From contig NZ_JAJBZH010000001.1 of NCBI RefSeq assembly GCF_020551945.1, positions 128,108-192,107 on the forward strand: 64,000 nt of DNA. Reading direction: 5' to 3'. This document shows, one piece after another, positions 56,075-64,000 of this stretch. The translations under genes and the position numbers were made by a program. Positions within the stretch are counted from its first letter, which is position 1. Each line of letters begins with the position of its first letter. The notes under the pieces are model-generated. The model was not told the origin of the DNA. It ran no database searches and saw nothing but the letters and a program-made list of their open reading frames with translations. Source of the DNA: Cellulosimicrobium marinum (GTDB lineage: Bacteria > Actinomycetota > Actinomycetes > Actinomycetales > Cellulomonadaceae).

Positions 56075-57157
56075 GTGGCGACCGTGACCGCGCTCCCCGC
56101 CCTGCCGCACCCGGACGGGCCCGGCGCCGCGCAGGGCTACCAGGCGCGGCACCTGCTCGGCGTCCCCGCCGACGTGCTGGTCGACGAGGTCGAGACGCTC
56201 GCGCTGTCCCGGTTCGCCGGGGCGCGCTGGGACGTCGCCCCGGCCGGCACGGAACCGCTCGTCCCGCCGGCCCGGACCGCCGGGCCCGGGGAGCCGGGCG
56301 TCCTGCGCACGTCCCGGCACACCACCCTCACGGGCCCCTACGCGGCGACCGGGTCCGGCCTGCCGCCCGGCACCGCGCTCGTGTTCGACGTCGTGTGCCC
56401 CCGCGAGCGCGGGGAGGCGCCCTACCCCGGCGGCGGGGACCGCGACGGCATCGGTCGTGCGTTCGCGGGCGGGCTGCCGGTGCGCGAGGAGGAGCGGGTC
56501 GTCGCGTGGCTCGTCGCCGCGGCGCGTCGCCTCGGCGGGTCGGTGCGCACCGACGTCGGCAACCCGGCCTCGGCGGGGGTCGTGCTCACCCCTGACCCGG
56601 GCGTCGCGATCGACATGTGCCTGTACTCGGACGTGTGGCTGGAGCCCGACGCCGCGCGGGCGCTCGTCGCGCGGCAGCACCCGCGGGCCGTCCTCGCGAC
56701 CGAGGGGGCGTCGTACGCGGGCCCGCCGAAGGGCATCGCCGAGCTGCCGCTGTACCCGGGCGAGAAGATGGACCCGGAGCGGCGGCGCGCGATCCACGCG
56801 GCCGCGGACGACGCCGACATCGCGGCGCTGACGACCGGGTCGGTCCTCGACGGGTACGGGCTCCTGGTGGACCTGGCGCTCGACGGCGTCGTCGCGGTCG
56901 AGGTCGGGGGAGAGGACCAGCTCCCCCTGCTGCTGCGCGGGCTGCCGTGGGCGTCGGCCGGGGCGGTGAGCTACCGCGTGCGCTGGGAGCCGCGCGACCT
57001 CGTGGAGTCGCAGCAGGAGCACCCGTCGATGGACCACCGGGTGGCGCGCAAGCGGGCCGCCGAGGTGGTCGCGCAGATCACCCGGACGCTGCACCGCGCG
57101 GTGGGCGGGGAGATCGCCGACGAGGCGGAGTTCCTCGTGGAGCCCGACGACCTGTAG
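56075..57157 (+). CDS. Conserved protein of unknown function downstream of dcd
   Basis: A 360-residue soluble protein without signal peptide or membrane segments, starting one base after the dcd stop, so it is co-transcribed and probably translationally coupled. I do not recognise a family. Visible features are FDVVCPRERGEAPYPGGGDRDGI, VVAWLVAAARRLGGSVRTDVG, IDMCLYSDVWLEPDAARALV and a C-terminal helix DHRVARKRAAEVVAQITRTL. A role next to nucleotide metabolism is suggested only by position. Confidence 0.75.
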   Translation: MATVTALPALPHPDGPGAAQGYQARHLLGVPADVLVDEVETLALSRFAGARWDVAPAGTEPLVPPARTAGPGEPGVLRTSRHTTLTGPYAATGSGLPPGTALVFDVVCPRERGEAPYPGGGDRDGIGRAFAGGLPVREEERVVAWLVAAARRLGGSVRTDVGNPASAGVVLTPDPGVAIDMCLYSDVWLEPDAARALVARQHPRAVLATEGASYAGPPKGIAELPLYPGEKMDPERRRAIHAAADDADIAALTTGSVLDGYGLLVDLALDGVVAVEVGGEDQLPLLLRGLPWASAGAVSYRVRWEPRDLVESQQEHPSMDHRVARKRAAEVVAQITRTLHRAVGGEIADEAEFLVEPDDL

Positions 57158-57315
57158 CGCGTCCGGGTGGAGCGTGTCCCGGGTGTGGGACGGGCCACGT
57201 CCGGGCCGCGCGGGCCGCGGGCCCGCTCGTCGGCCGGTAAAATGGCAGCGCCTGACACGCCTGACAAGTTCATGCCCCACCCGCCCACCCGCCCCCGACC
57301 CGGACGGAGCGGCCC

Positions 57316-60300
57316 GTGACCTACGTGCTCCTCGCGCATCTCGCGATGGCACTCGGCGCGCCCGCACTCGTCTCCCTCCTCGGTCGCAAGGCCTTCCTCG
57401 TCATGGCACTCGCGCCGGCGTCCGCGGCGGTGTACGCGCTCGCGTGGACCGGGCGGGTCATGGCGGGCGAGCACCCGACCTCGGTCGTCGAGTGGGTGCC
57501 GGGCCTCGGCCTCGAGCTCGCGTTCCGCATGGACACGCTGTCGTGGCTCATGCTCCTGCTCGTCGGCGGGGTCGGCGCGCTCGTCCTCGTCTACTGCTCG
57601 GCGTACTTCTCGCCCACCGCGCAGGGCCTGCGCCGGTTCGGCGGCGTCCTCACGGCGTTCGCCGGGGCCATGGTCGGGCTCGTCGTCGCGGACGACGTGC
57701 TGCTCCTCTTCGTCTTCTGGGAGCTCACGACCGTCTTCTCCTACCTGCTGATCGGCCACTACGCCGACCGCAAGGCGAGCCGCCGCGCCGCGATGCAGGC
57801 GATCGTGCTGACGACGGCGGGCGGGCTCGCGATGCTCGTCGGCCTCGTCGTGCTCGGCGTGGAAGCAGGGACGTTCCGCCTGTCGGAGATCGTCGCGTCG
57901 CCGCCGTCCGGCGGCGCCGTCACCGCGGCCGTCGTGTGCCTGCTCGTCGGCGCGGCGAGCAAGGCGGCGCTCATCCCGCTGCACTTCTGGCTCCCGGCGG
58001 CCATGGCCGCACCCACCCCCGTGAGCGCGTACCTGCACGCCGCCGCGATGGTGAAGGCGGGCGTCTACCTCGTCGCGCGGTTCGCCCCCGCCTACGCGGA
58101 CACGACCGTGTGGCGCACCCTCGTCGTCGTGCTCGGCGCGGGGACGCTGCTCGTCGGCGGGTACCGGGCGCTGCGCCAGTACGACCTCAAGCTCGTCCTC
58201 GCGTTCGGGACGGTGAGCCAGCTCGGGCTCATCGTGCTGCTCGTCGGCCTCGGCACCCAGGGCGCGGCGCTCGCGGGCCTCGCGATGATCGGCGCGCACG
58301 CCATGTTCAAGGCTGCGCTGTTCCTCGTGGTCGGCGCCGTCGACGCCGCGACGGGCACGCGCGACCTGCGTCGGCTCACGGGCGTGGGGCGCCGTCTGCC
58401 CTGGACCGCGGCCGCGGGAGCGCTCGCGACGGCCTCGATGATCGGGCTGCCGCCCTTCGCGGGGTACGTCGCGAAGGAGGCCGCGCTGGAGGCGCTGCTG
58501 CACGGCGAGGGCCCGGGGTGGCTGGACGCCGTCGTGCTGTGGTCCGTCGTCGTCGGGTCGATGCTCACGGTCGCGTACGGGCTGCGCTTCTGGTGGGGCG
58601 CGTTCTCGTCCCGCAAGCGGTTCGCGGGCGCGCCGGCGCGCGCGAACGAGCACCTCGACCTGCGGGCGGCCCGGGGGCCGCTCGTCGAGGCGGACGAGCC
58701 GCCGATCGACCCGTCGCGCATCAAGCCGCTGCCGTTCCTGCTCGTCGCCCCCGCCGTCGTGCTCGCGGTCCTCGGCCTCGCCGCCGCCCTCGTGCCCCAC
58801 TTCGGCGAGGACCTCCTGCAGCCGTACGCGCAGACCTACCCGGCGGGCGAGCCGGGCCACCTCGTCCTGTGGGCCGGGTTCACGCCCGCGCTCGCCCTCA
58901 CCGTGCTCGTGCTCGCCGTCGGCGTGCTGCTGTTCTGGCAGCGCTCGCGCGTCGAGCGGTTCCAGGCGTCGCTGTGGACCGGGCCCGAGGCCGACGTCAC
59001 GTACCGGCGCGTCATGCGCAAGCTCGACGACCTCGCGGCCGACGTGACGGCCGTGACCCAGCGCGGGTCGCTGCCGCTCTACCTCGGCATCATCCTCCTG
59101 GTGCTCGTCGTGGGCCCCGGGTCGGTGCTGGTCGCGCGAACCTCCTGGCCGGACGAGCTCAAGGCGTGGGACCGGCCCGCCCAGCTCGCCGCGGTCGTCG
59201 CGATCTGCGTCGCGTCGATCCTCGCGGCACGGTCGCGGCGGCGGCTCAAGGCCGTCATCCTCATCGGGGTCGCGGGCTACGGCAACGCCGTCCTGTTCCT
59301 CCTGCACGGCGCACCGGACCTCGCGCTGACCCAGGTGCTCGTCGAGACCATCACGCTCGTCGTCATGGTGCTCGTGCTGCGCCGCCTGCCCCCGTACTTC
59401 TCCGACCGCCCCCTCGCGAGCAGCCGGTGGGTGCGGCTCGGCATCGGCGTCGCCGTGGGCGTCGTCATGATGGGCCTTGCCCTCGTGGTGCCGCTCGCGC
59501 GGGTCGCGACGCCGATCTCCGTCGACTTCCCGGAGGAGGCGTACGAGTGGGGCGGCGGGAAGAACATCGTCAACGTCACCCTCGTCGACATCCGCGCGTG
59601 GGACACGATGGGCGAGATCTCCGTCCTGCTCGCCGCGGCGACGGGCGTGGCGTCGCTCGTGTTCCTGCGCACCCGCTCCGGCGAGGTGCTGCGGCTCGGC
59701 ACGGCGAAGGTCGTGGGGCGCACCGGGTCGCGCACCAACCCGGGCGTCTGGGGCGGCGAGCCCGACCCGGGTGCGGCCCTGCGCCGTCGGGGCGTGAACC
59801 CGACGGCCCAGCCGCGCATGTCGGTGTGGCTCAGCGCGGGCCGCACGCTCGCGCCGCAGCGCCGCTCGGTGATCTTCGAGGTCGTCACGCGCGTGCTGTT
59901 CCACTCGATGATCGTCTTCGCCCTGTTCCTGCTGTTCTCCGGGCACAACAACCCCGGAGGAGGGTTCGCGGCAGGTCTCGTCGTCGGCATCGCCCTGACC
60001 GTGCGCTACCTCGCGGGAGGCCGGTACGAGCTCGGCGAGGCGGCGCCGGTGCACCCCGGCCTGCTGCTGGGCCTCGGCCTGTTCCTCTCCGCGGGCGCGG
60101 GCCTGGTCCCGCTGTTCTTCGGCGACTCGGTGCTGCAGAGCTCGATCTACGAGGTCACCGTCCCGGTGTTCGGCCACGTCAAGTTCGTCACGACCCTGTT
60201 CTTCGACGTCGGCGTGTTCCTCGTCGTCGTCGGGCTCGTGCTCGACATCCTGCGCACCCTGGGGGCGGAGATCGACCGGCAGACCGAGCGCGCGGCGTCC

Positions 60301-60375
60301 GGGCGCGAGCCCGGCGAGGACACGGGCCCGCTCGAGGCGATGGAGCCGGACTCCATCGGGGGTGGTCGGCGATGA
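57316..60375 (+). CDS. mrpA: Mrp Na+/H+ antiporter subunit A fused to subunit B
   Basis: A 1019-residue polytopic protein. The NADH-dehydrogenase-subunit-5-like domain covers ~1-500, with conserved E136 in FVFWELTTVFSYLLIG and K216 in LLVGAASKAALIPLHFWLP, residues needed for proton transfer. A DUF4040-like segment is near ~620-700 (DLALTQVLVETITLVVMVLVL). The C-terminal ~150 residues are an MnhB domain (SMIVFALFLLFSGHNNPGGGFAAG). It is the first gene of a tight operon; TAAAAT at 57238-57243 may be its -10 box. The Mrp complex exports Na+ and supports pH and salt tolerance, matching the presence of ectoine genes. Confidence 0.95.
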   Translation: MTYVLLAHLAMALGAPALVSLLGRKAFLVMALAPASAAVYALAWTGRVMAGEHPTSVVEWVPGLGLELAFRMDTLSWLMLLLVGGVGALVLVYCSAYFSPTAQGLRRFGGVLTAFAGAMVGLVVADDVLLLFVFWELTTVFSYLLIGHYADRKASRRAAMQAIVLTTAGGLAMLVGLVVLGVEAGTFRLSEIVASPPSGGAVTAAVVCLLVGAASKAALIPLHFWLPAAMAAPTPVSAYLHAAAMVKAGVYLVARFAPAYADTTVWRTLVVVLGAGTLLVGGYRALRQYDLKLVLAFGTVSQLGLIVLLVGLGTQGAALAGLAMIGAHAMFKAALFLVVGAVDAATGTRDLRRLTGVGRRLPWTAAAGALATASMIGLPPFAGYVAKEAALEALLHGEGPGWLDAVVLWSVVVGSMLTVAYGLRFWWGAFSSRKRFAGAPARANEHLDLRAARGPLVEADEPPIDPSRIKPLPFLLVAPAVVLAVLGLAAALVPHFGEDLLQPYAQTYPAGEPGHLVLWAGFTPALALTVLVLAVGVLLFWQRSRVERFQASLWTGPEADVTYRRVMRKLDDLAADVTAVTQRGSLPLYLGIILLVLVVGPGSVLVARTSWPDELKAWDRPAQLAAVVAICVASILAARSRRRLKAVILIGVAGYGNAVLFLLHGAPDLALTQVLVETITLVVMVLVLRRLPPYFSDRPLASSRWVRLGIGVAVGVVMMGLALVVPLARVATPISVDFPEEAYEWGGGKNIVNVTLVDIRAWDTMGEISVLLAAATGVASLVFLRTRSGEVLRLGTAKVVGRTGSRTNPGVWGGEPDPGAALRRRGVNPTAQPRMSVWLSAGRTLAPQRRSVIFEVVTRVLFHSMIVFALFLLFSGHNNPGGGFAAGLVVGIALTVRYLAGGRYELGEAAPVHPGLLLGLGLFLSAGAGLVPLFFGDSVLQSSIYEVTVPVFGHVKFVTTLFFDVGVFLVVVGLVLDILRTLGAEIDRQTERAASGREPGEDTGPLEAMEPDSIGGGRR

Positions 60376-60971
60376 CCCCCGCGGGCGTGATCGACATGAC
60401 GCCGAGCCTCGTGCTCGTGCTCGCGATCGGCGTGTCCTTCGCCGTCGGCGTGTACCTGCTGCTCGAGCGGAGCCTGACGCGCGTGCTCCTCGGCTTCATC
60501 CTCCTGAGCAACGGGGCGAACCTGTTCTTCCTCGTCGCCGGGGGCAGGCCGGGCGGCGCTCCGATCGTCGGGACGACGCCCGAGGAGGAGATGAGCGACC
60601 CGCTCGTCCAGGCGATGGCGCTCACCGCGATCGTCATCACCCTCGGGCTCACCGCGTTCGTCCTCGCCATGGCGTACCGGTCGTGGCAGCTCCACGGGCA
60701 CGACGAGGTGCAGGACGACCTCGAAGACCGCCGTGTCGCGCGGCACGCCGCCCGCAACGCCCCGGCGTTCGAGGACCTGGACTCCCTGGAGAGCGGCCAG
60801 ACCCTCGACGACGAGGCGGCGGAGGTGCACGACGAGACCGACGCCGACGGCGACGGCATCACCGACGCCCGCCTCACGGACGCCCGCCCGACCGGCACCA
60901 CCGGTAGCACCGGCCCGACCGGCCCGACCGGCCCGACCGGCACAGCGCGCGACGAGGGGAGGGGCCGCTGA
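60372..60971 (+). CDS. mrpC: Mrp antiporter subunit C
   Basis: A 199-residue NuoK-like subunit. Three helices occupy residues ~10-105 (SLVLVLAIGVSFAVGVYLLL, VLLGFILLSNGANLFFLVAG, LVQAMALTAIVITLGLTAFVLA). MrpC is normally ~115-125 residues. Here an acidic cytoplasmic tail of about 85 residues is added, ending in a collagen-like run of Thr-Gly-Pro repeats (GPTGPTGPTG) near residues 182-192. ATG overlaps the mrpA stop by four bases. Confidence 0.92.
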   Translation: MTPAGVIDMTPSLVLVLAIGVSFAVGVYLLLERSLTRVLLGFILLSNGANLFFLVAGGRPGGAPIVGTTPEEEMSDPLVQAMALTAIVITLGLTAFVLAMAYRSWQLHGHDEVQDDLEDRRVARHAARNAPAFEDLDSLESGQTLDDEAAEVHDETDADGDGITDARLTDARPTGTTGSTGPTGPTGPTGTARDEGRGR

Positions 60972-62533
60972 TGGAGCTCGCCGACGTCGCACGCTCGATC
61001 GTGCCGCTGCCCGTCGTGCTGCCGCTCGTCGCCGCGGGCCTGACGCTCGCGCTGTGGCGCCACACCCGGGCCCAGCGGGTCATCGCCGCGACCACGCTCG
61101 CCCTCGTCCTCGTCGTCTCGGTCCTGCTGCTCGTCGCGGCGGACGCCGGGCCCGTCGTGGTCGACATCGGGGAGTGGGCCGCGCCGGTCGGGATCGACCT
61201 CGTCGCGGACCGCCTCTCGGCGCTCATGCTCACCGTGTCGAGCTTCGTCATGCTCTGCGTGCTGCTCTACTCGCTCGCGCAGGGCGTCGCCGACGGCGAC
61301 GAGGAGGCGCCGGTCGCGATCTACCACCCGACGTTCATGGTGCTCGCGGCGGGCGTGTTCAACGCGTTCCTGTCCGGAGACCTGTTCAACCTCTACGTCG
61401 GGTTCGAGATCTTCCTCGCGGCGAGCTACGTGCTGCTCACCCTCGGCGGGACGGGCGAGCGGATCCGCGCGGGGTCGATCTACGTGGTCGTGGCGCTGCT
61501 GTCCTCGGTGATCTTCCTCGTCGCGATCGCGCTCACCTACGCCGCGACGGGCACGGTCAACCTCGCGCAGCTCTCGGAGCGGTTCGCCGAGATCGACCCC
61601 GGGGTGCGGCTGACGATCCAGCTCCTCCTGCTGCTCGCGTTCGGGATCAAGGCCGCGCTGTTCCCCCTGTCGTCGTGGCTGCCCGACTCCTACCCGACGG
61701 CACCCGCGCCCGTCACGGCCGTGTTCGCGGGCCTGCTCACGAAGGTCGGCGTCTACGCGATCATCCGCACCCAGACCCTCCTGTTCCCCGACGACAGCCG
61801 GGTCGACGAGGTGCTCATGTGGCTCGCGCTGCTCACGATGGTCGTCGGCATCCTCGGTGCGGTCGCGCAGAACGACATCAAACGACTCCTGTCGTTCACG
61901 CTCGTCAGCCACATCGGCTTCATGATCTTCGGCGTCGCGCTGGCGTCGGAGCCGGGCATGGCGGCGGCGATCTTCTACGTCGTGCACCACATCACCGTGC
62001 AGACGACGCTGTTCCTCGTGGTCGGTCTCGTGGAGCGCCGCGGCGGGTCGACGTCGCTCGACCGGCTCGGCGGGCTGGCGAAGCTCGCGCCCGGGCTCGC
62101 CATCCTCTTCTTCGTCCCCGCGATGAACCTCGCCGGCATCCCGCCGCTGTCCGGCTTCCTCGGCAAGCTCGGCCTGCTCCAGGAGGGTGTCGCGCAGGGC
62201 ACGCCGCTGACGTGGGCGCTGGTCGTCGGCTCGGTCGTGACGTCGCTGCTCACGCTGTACGCGATCGTCAAGGCGTGGAACAAGGCGTTCTGGCAGACGC
62301 CGCCCGTCGAGGTGCCGCAGGGCGTCACCATGCCGCGCGGGATGGTGGGGCCCGCGACGGCGCTCGTCGCGTTCGGCGTCGCCCTGACCGTGGTGGCGGG
62401 GCCGCTCTACTCGTACTCGGAGCGCGCGGCCGCGACGCTGCTCGACGGGCACACGTACGTCGACGCGGTGTTCGTCGACGGGTCCGACCGCGGCCAGGGC
62501 GTGTCGAGCGACGTGGTAGAGGAGGACTCGTGA
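60971..62533 (+). CDS. mrpD: Mrp antiporter subunit D
   Basis: A 520-residue NuoN/M-like proton-channel subunit with about 14 helices. E146 in GFEIFLAASYVLLTL and the lysine in LLAFGIKAALFPLSSWLP are the conserved charged residues. NDIKRLLSFTLVSHIGFMIFG and GFLGKLGLLQEG are further family landmarks. It shares one base with the end of mrpC (TGATG) and four with mrpE. Confidence 0.95.
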   Translation: MELADVARSIVPLPVVLPLVAAGLTLALWRHTRAQRVIAATTLALVLVVSVLLLVAADAGPVVVDIGEWAAPVGIDLVADRLSALMLTVSSFVMLCVLLYSLAQGVADGDEEAPVAIYHPTFMVLAAGVFNAFLSGDLFNLYVGFEIFLAASYVLLTLGGTGERIRAGSIYVVVALLSSVIFLVAIALTYAATGTVNLAQLSERFAEIDPGVRLTIQLLLLLAFGIKAALFPLSSWLPDSYPTAPAPVTAVFAGLLTKVGVYAIIRTQTLLFPDDSRVDEVLMWLALLTMVVGILGAVAQNDIKRLLSFTLVSHIGFMIFGVALASEPGMAAAIFYVVHHITVQTTLFLVVGLVERRGGSTSLDRLGGLAKLAPGLAILFFVPAMNLAGIPPLSGFLGKLGLLQEGVAQGTPLTWALVVGSVVTSLLTLYAIVKAWNKAFWQTPPVEVPQGVTMPRGMVGPATALVAFGVALTVVAGPLYSYSERAAATLLDGHTYVDAVFVDGSDRGQGVSSDVVEEDS

Positions 62534-63213
62534 GCCTGCACCGGCGCCGCAGCGCCCTCGCGACCGGCGGGTTCCGGCGGCTCACGACGCAGTGGCGCAC
62601 GGTCGTGTGGCTCACCCTCGTGTGGGTCATGCTGTGGGGCGACCTCGCGTGGGGGACGGTCGTGGCGGGCGTGCTCGTCGGTGCGCTCGTCATCGTGCTG
62701 TTCCCGCTCCCGTCCGTGGCGACGCGGGGCCGGCTGCGGCCGTGGCACCTGCTGGTGCTGCTGGCGCGGTTCGTCGCGGACCTCGTCACGGCGTCGTTCC
62801 AGGTGAGCGCCCTCGCGATCGACCCGCGCCGCACGCCCCGGGGCGCGGTGGTCGGCGTGCGGCTGCGCAACCCCTCCGACGTGTACATGACACTGACCGC
62901 CGAGCTCACGTCCCTCGTGCCGGGGTCGCTCGTCGTGGAGGCCCACCGCCTCACCGGGATGCTGTACCTGCACGTCCTCGACCTGGAGCAGGCGGGCGGC
63001 GTCGAGCAGGTGCGCGCGGACGCGCTGGCGCTGGAGGCGCGCGTGCTGCACGCGTTCGCGTCGAACGAGGACCTGCGGGCGGCCGGTCTCTACCACGGCC
63101 CCGGCGGCACGCCGCCGGGTGTCGACCCGGGCGAGGGCGGCGGGCGGCCGGGGCGTCAGACGGGGGCGTCCACGGCGGCCGCCGGGGGCGACGGGACGGA
63201 GGACGGACGATGA
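62530..63213 (+). CDS. mrpE: Mrp antiporter subunit E
   Basis: A 227-residue subunit with two to three N-terminal helices (TVVWLTLVWVMLWGDLAWGTVVAG) and the typical MrpE cytoplasmic domain (GVRLRNPSDVYMTLTAELTSLVPGSLVVE, MLYLHVLDLEQ). The C-terminal ~50 residues are a Gly-rich tail not found in short MrpE proteins. GTG start inside the mrpD stop. Confidence 0.93.
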   Translation: MSLHRRRSALATGGFRRLTTQWRTVVWLTLVWVMLWGDLAWGTVVAGVLVGALVIVLFPLPSVATRGRLRPWHLLVLLARFVADLVTASFQVSALAIDPRRTPRGAVVGVRLRNPSDVYMTLTAELTSLVPGSLVVEAHRLTGMLYLHVLDLEQAGGVEQVRADALALEARVLHAFASNEDLRAAGLYHGPGGTPPGVDPGEGGGRPGRQTGASTAAAGGDGTEDGR

Positions 63214-63617
63214 CGGACACCGTGTACCTCGTCGTCGTGATCGGTGCGGCCCTGCTGCTCGGTGCGGCGGCGACCCTCGCCGTCGTGCGGGCGGAGCGCG
63301 GCCCGTCGATGCTCGACCGCACGGTCGCGCTCGACGTGTTCACGACGACGCTCGTCGCCGCGATCGCGCTCGAGGCCGCGTTCTCCCGGCGGACCGACAC
63401 CATCCCGCTGCTGGTGGTGCTGTCGCTCGTCGGGTTCGTCAGCTCGGTGACGATCTCCCGGTTCGCGTCCGTCGAGCCGGAGGGCGAGGGGCGCATCCTC
63501 ACGGCCGAGGAGGTTGCGCGCGAGGACGCCGAGCGCCGGGCCGCGGAGGACGCGGAGCGCGACGGTGCGGTGGACCGCGACCACCACGGCACCTCTGCCG
63601 AGGGGGAGGTGCGCTGA
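63210..63617 (+). CDS. mrpF: Mrp antiporter subunit F
   Basis: A 135-residue subunit with three helices (VYLVVVIGAALLLGAAATLAVV, VALDVFTTTLVAAIALEAAF, TIPLLVVLSLVGFVSSVTIS). RAERGPSMLDRTVALD is the family signature. The C-terminal 40 residues form an acidic tail (AEEVAREDAERRAAEDAE). It overlaps mrpE by four bases. Confidence 0.93.
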   Translation: MTDTVYLVVVIGAALLLGAAATLAVVRAERGPSMLDRTVALDVFTTTLVAAIALEAAFSRRTDTIPLLVVLSLVGFVSSVTISRFASVEPEGEGRILTAEEVAREDAERRAAEDAERDGAVDRDHHGTSAEGEVR

Positions 63618-64000
63618 TGGACGGCTCGACCTGGGACGCCGTCGCCGACGTCGTCTCCGCCGTGCTCCTGCTGCTGGGGGCGTTCCTGGCGTTCGCGGCC
63701 GGGGTCGGGGTGGTGCGCTTCCCGGACCTGCTCGCGCGCATGCACGCCGCGACGAAGCCGCAGGTCCTCGGCCTGATCCTCGTCCTCCTGGGCCTCGCGC
63801 TGCGCCTGCGTTCGTGGGGTGCCGTCGCGACGCTGGCGCTCGTTGTGCTCTTCCAGCTCCTCACGTCGCCCGTCGCCGCGCACATGGTGGGCCGCGCGGG
63901 CTACCGCACGGGCAAGGCGGGCACCGCAGGGCTCGTCGTCGACGAGCTCACGCGCGACCAGGACGACGCCGACCGCGAGGACGACGGCGAGCACGACTTC
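63617..64000 (+). CDS. mrpG: Mrp antiporter subunit G (runs off the window)
   Basis: 128 codons are visible with no stop before the window edge. Three helices (VVSAVLLLLGAFLAFAAGVGVV, PQVLGLILVLLGLALRL, AVATLALVVLFQLLTSPVAAHM) and RFPDLLARMHAATK identify MrpG. The visible end is acidic (DQDDADREDDGEHD). ATG shares one base with the mrpF stop. It completes the A-C-D-E-F-G order. Confidence 0.93.
   Translation, partial: MDGSTWDAVADVVSAVLLLLGAFLAFAAGVGVVRFPDLLARMHAATKPQVLGLILVLLGLALRLRSWGAVATLALVVLFQLLTSPVAAHMVGRAGYRTGKAGTAGLVVDELTRDQDDADREDDGEHDF

Overview
The window is GC-rich (roughly 70-75 %) chromosomal DNA with dense coding, frequent 1-4 bp start/stop overlaps and many GTG starts placed 6-8 nt after a TANNNT box (leaderless style). 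A conservon-type operon, a bacterial proteasome activator ending in GQYL, and large secreted multi-modular glycosidases point to an actinomycete, most likely a Cellulomonas/Cellulosimicrobium/Promicromonosporaceae-type member of the Micrococcales. That placement is an inference from gene content. I see no rRNA, insertion sequence, prophage or CRISPR array; the first 16 bases are a poly-C run.

Layout. 0.1-9 kb: methionine aminopeptidase (minus), then a LacI regulator with an alpha-glucoside/maltose-type ABC importer (binding protein and two permeases, no ATPase), an EamA/RhtA exporter, the proteasome activator Bpa and a quinone-oxidoreductase-like enzyme. 9-14.8 kb: a four-gene conservon (sensor kinase, roadblock/LC7, DUF742, Ras-like GTPase). 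14.9-19.2 kb: tRNA-Ser(TGA), a ThrE-type exporter, tRNA-Ser(GCT), an FtsX-like permease with its ATPase, and tRNA-Arg(ACG). 19.4-21.9 kb: the ectoine operon ectABC. 21.9-24.3 kb: a TetR regulator, an alpha/beta hydrolase and a GyrI-like protein.

24.4-52.8 kb is a carbohydrate-foraging region. It has three very large secreted proteins: a discoidin-bearing protein of unassigned catalytic family, a GH2 beta-galactosidase, and a GH92 alpha-mannosidase. It also has a second ATPase-less sugar importer, a ROK regulator with a xylose/ribose-type importer and a LacI regulator, a lipoprotein plus OmpA-domain protein pair, and an AGE-family sugar epimerase/isomerase directly after GH92. The three secreted proteins are otherwise unrelated, yet all end in the same ~85-residue domain framed by two cysteines. 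Two of them share the 12-bp palindromic operator GACAGCGCTGTC. Together this suggests outside-the-cell glycan trimming, import, and conversion of liberated mannose.

52.9-64 kb: an acetyltransferase, an HTH-fused MntA/HepT-type toxin-antitoxin pair that runs into an antisense tRNA-Gly(CCC), a TM2-domain protein, a YtxH-like protein, dCTP deaminase with a conserved unknown protein, and a complete or nearly complete Mrp Na+/H+ antiporter operon (mrpA-B fusion, C, D, E, F, G; G runs to the window edge). Intergenic gaps carry several families of palindromic or tandem repeats. One of them (outer arms GCCGAACCCCGGGTT/AACCCGGGGTTCGGC) occurs three times.
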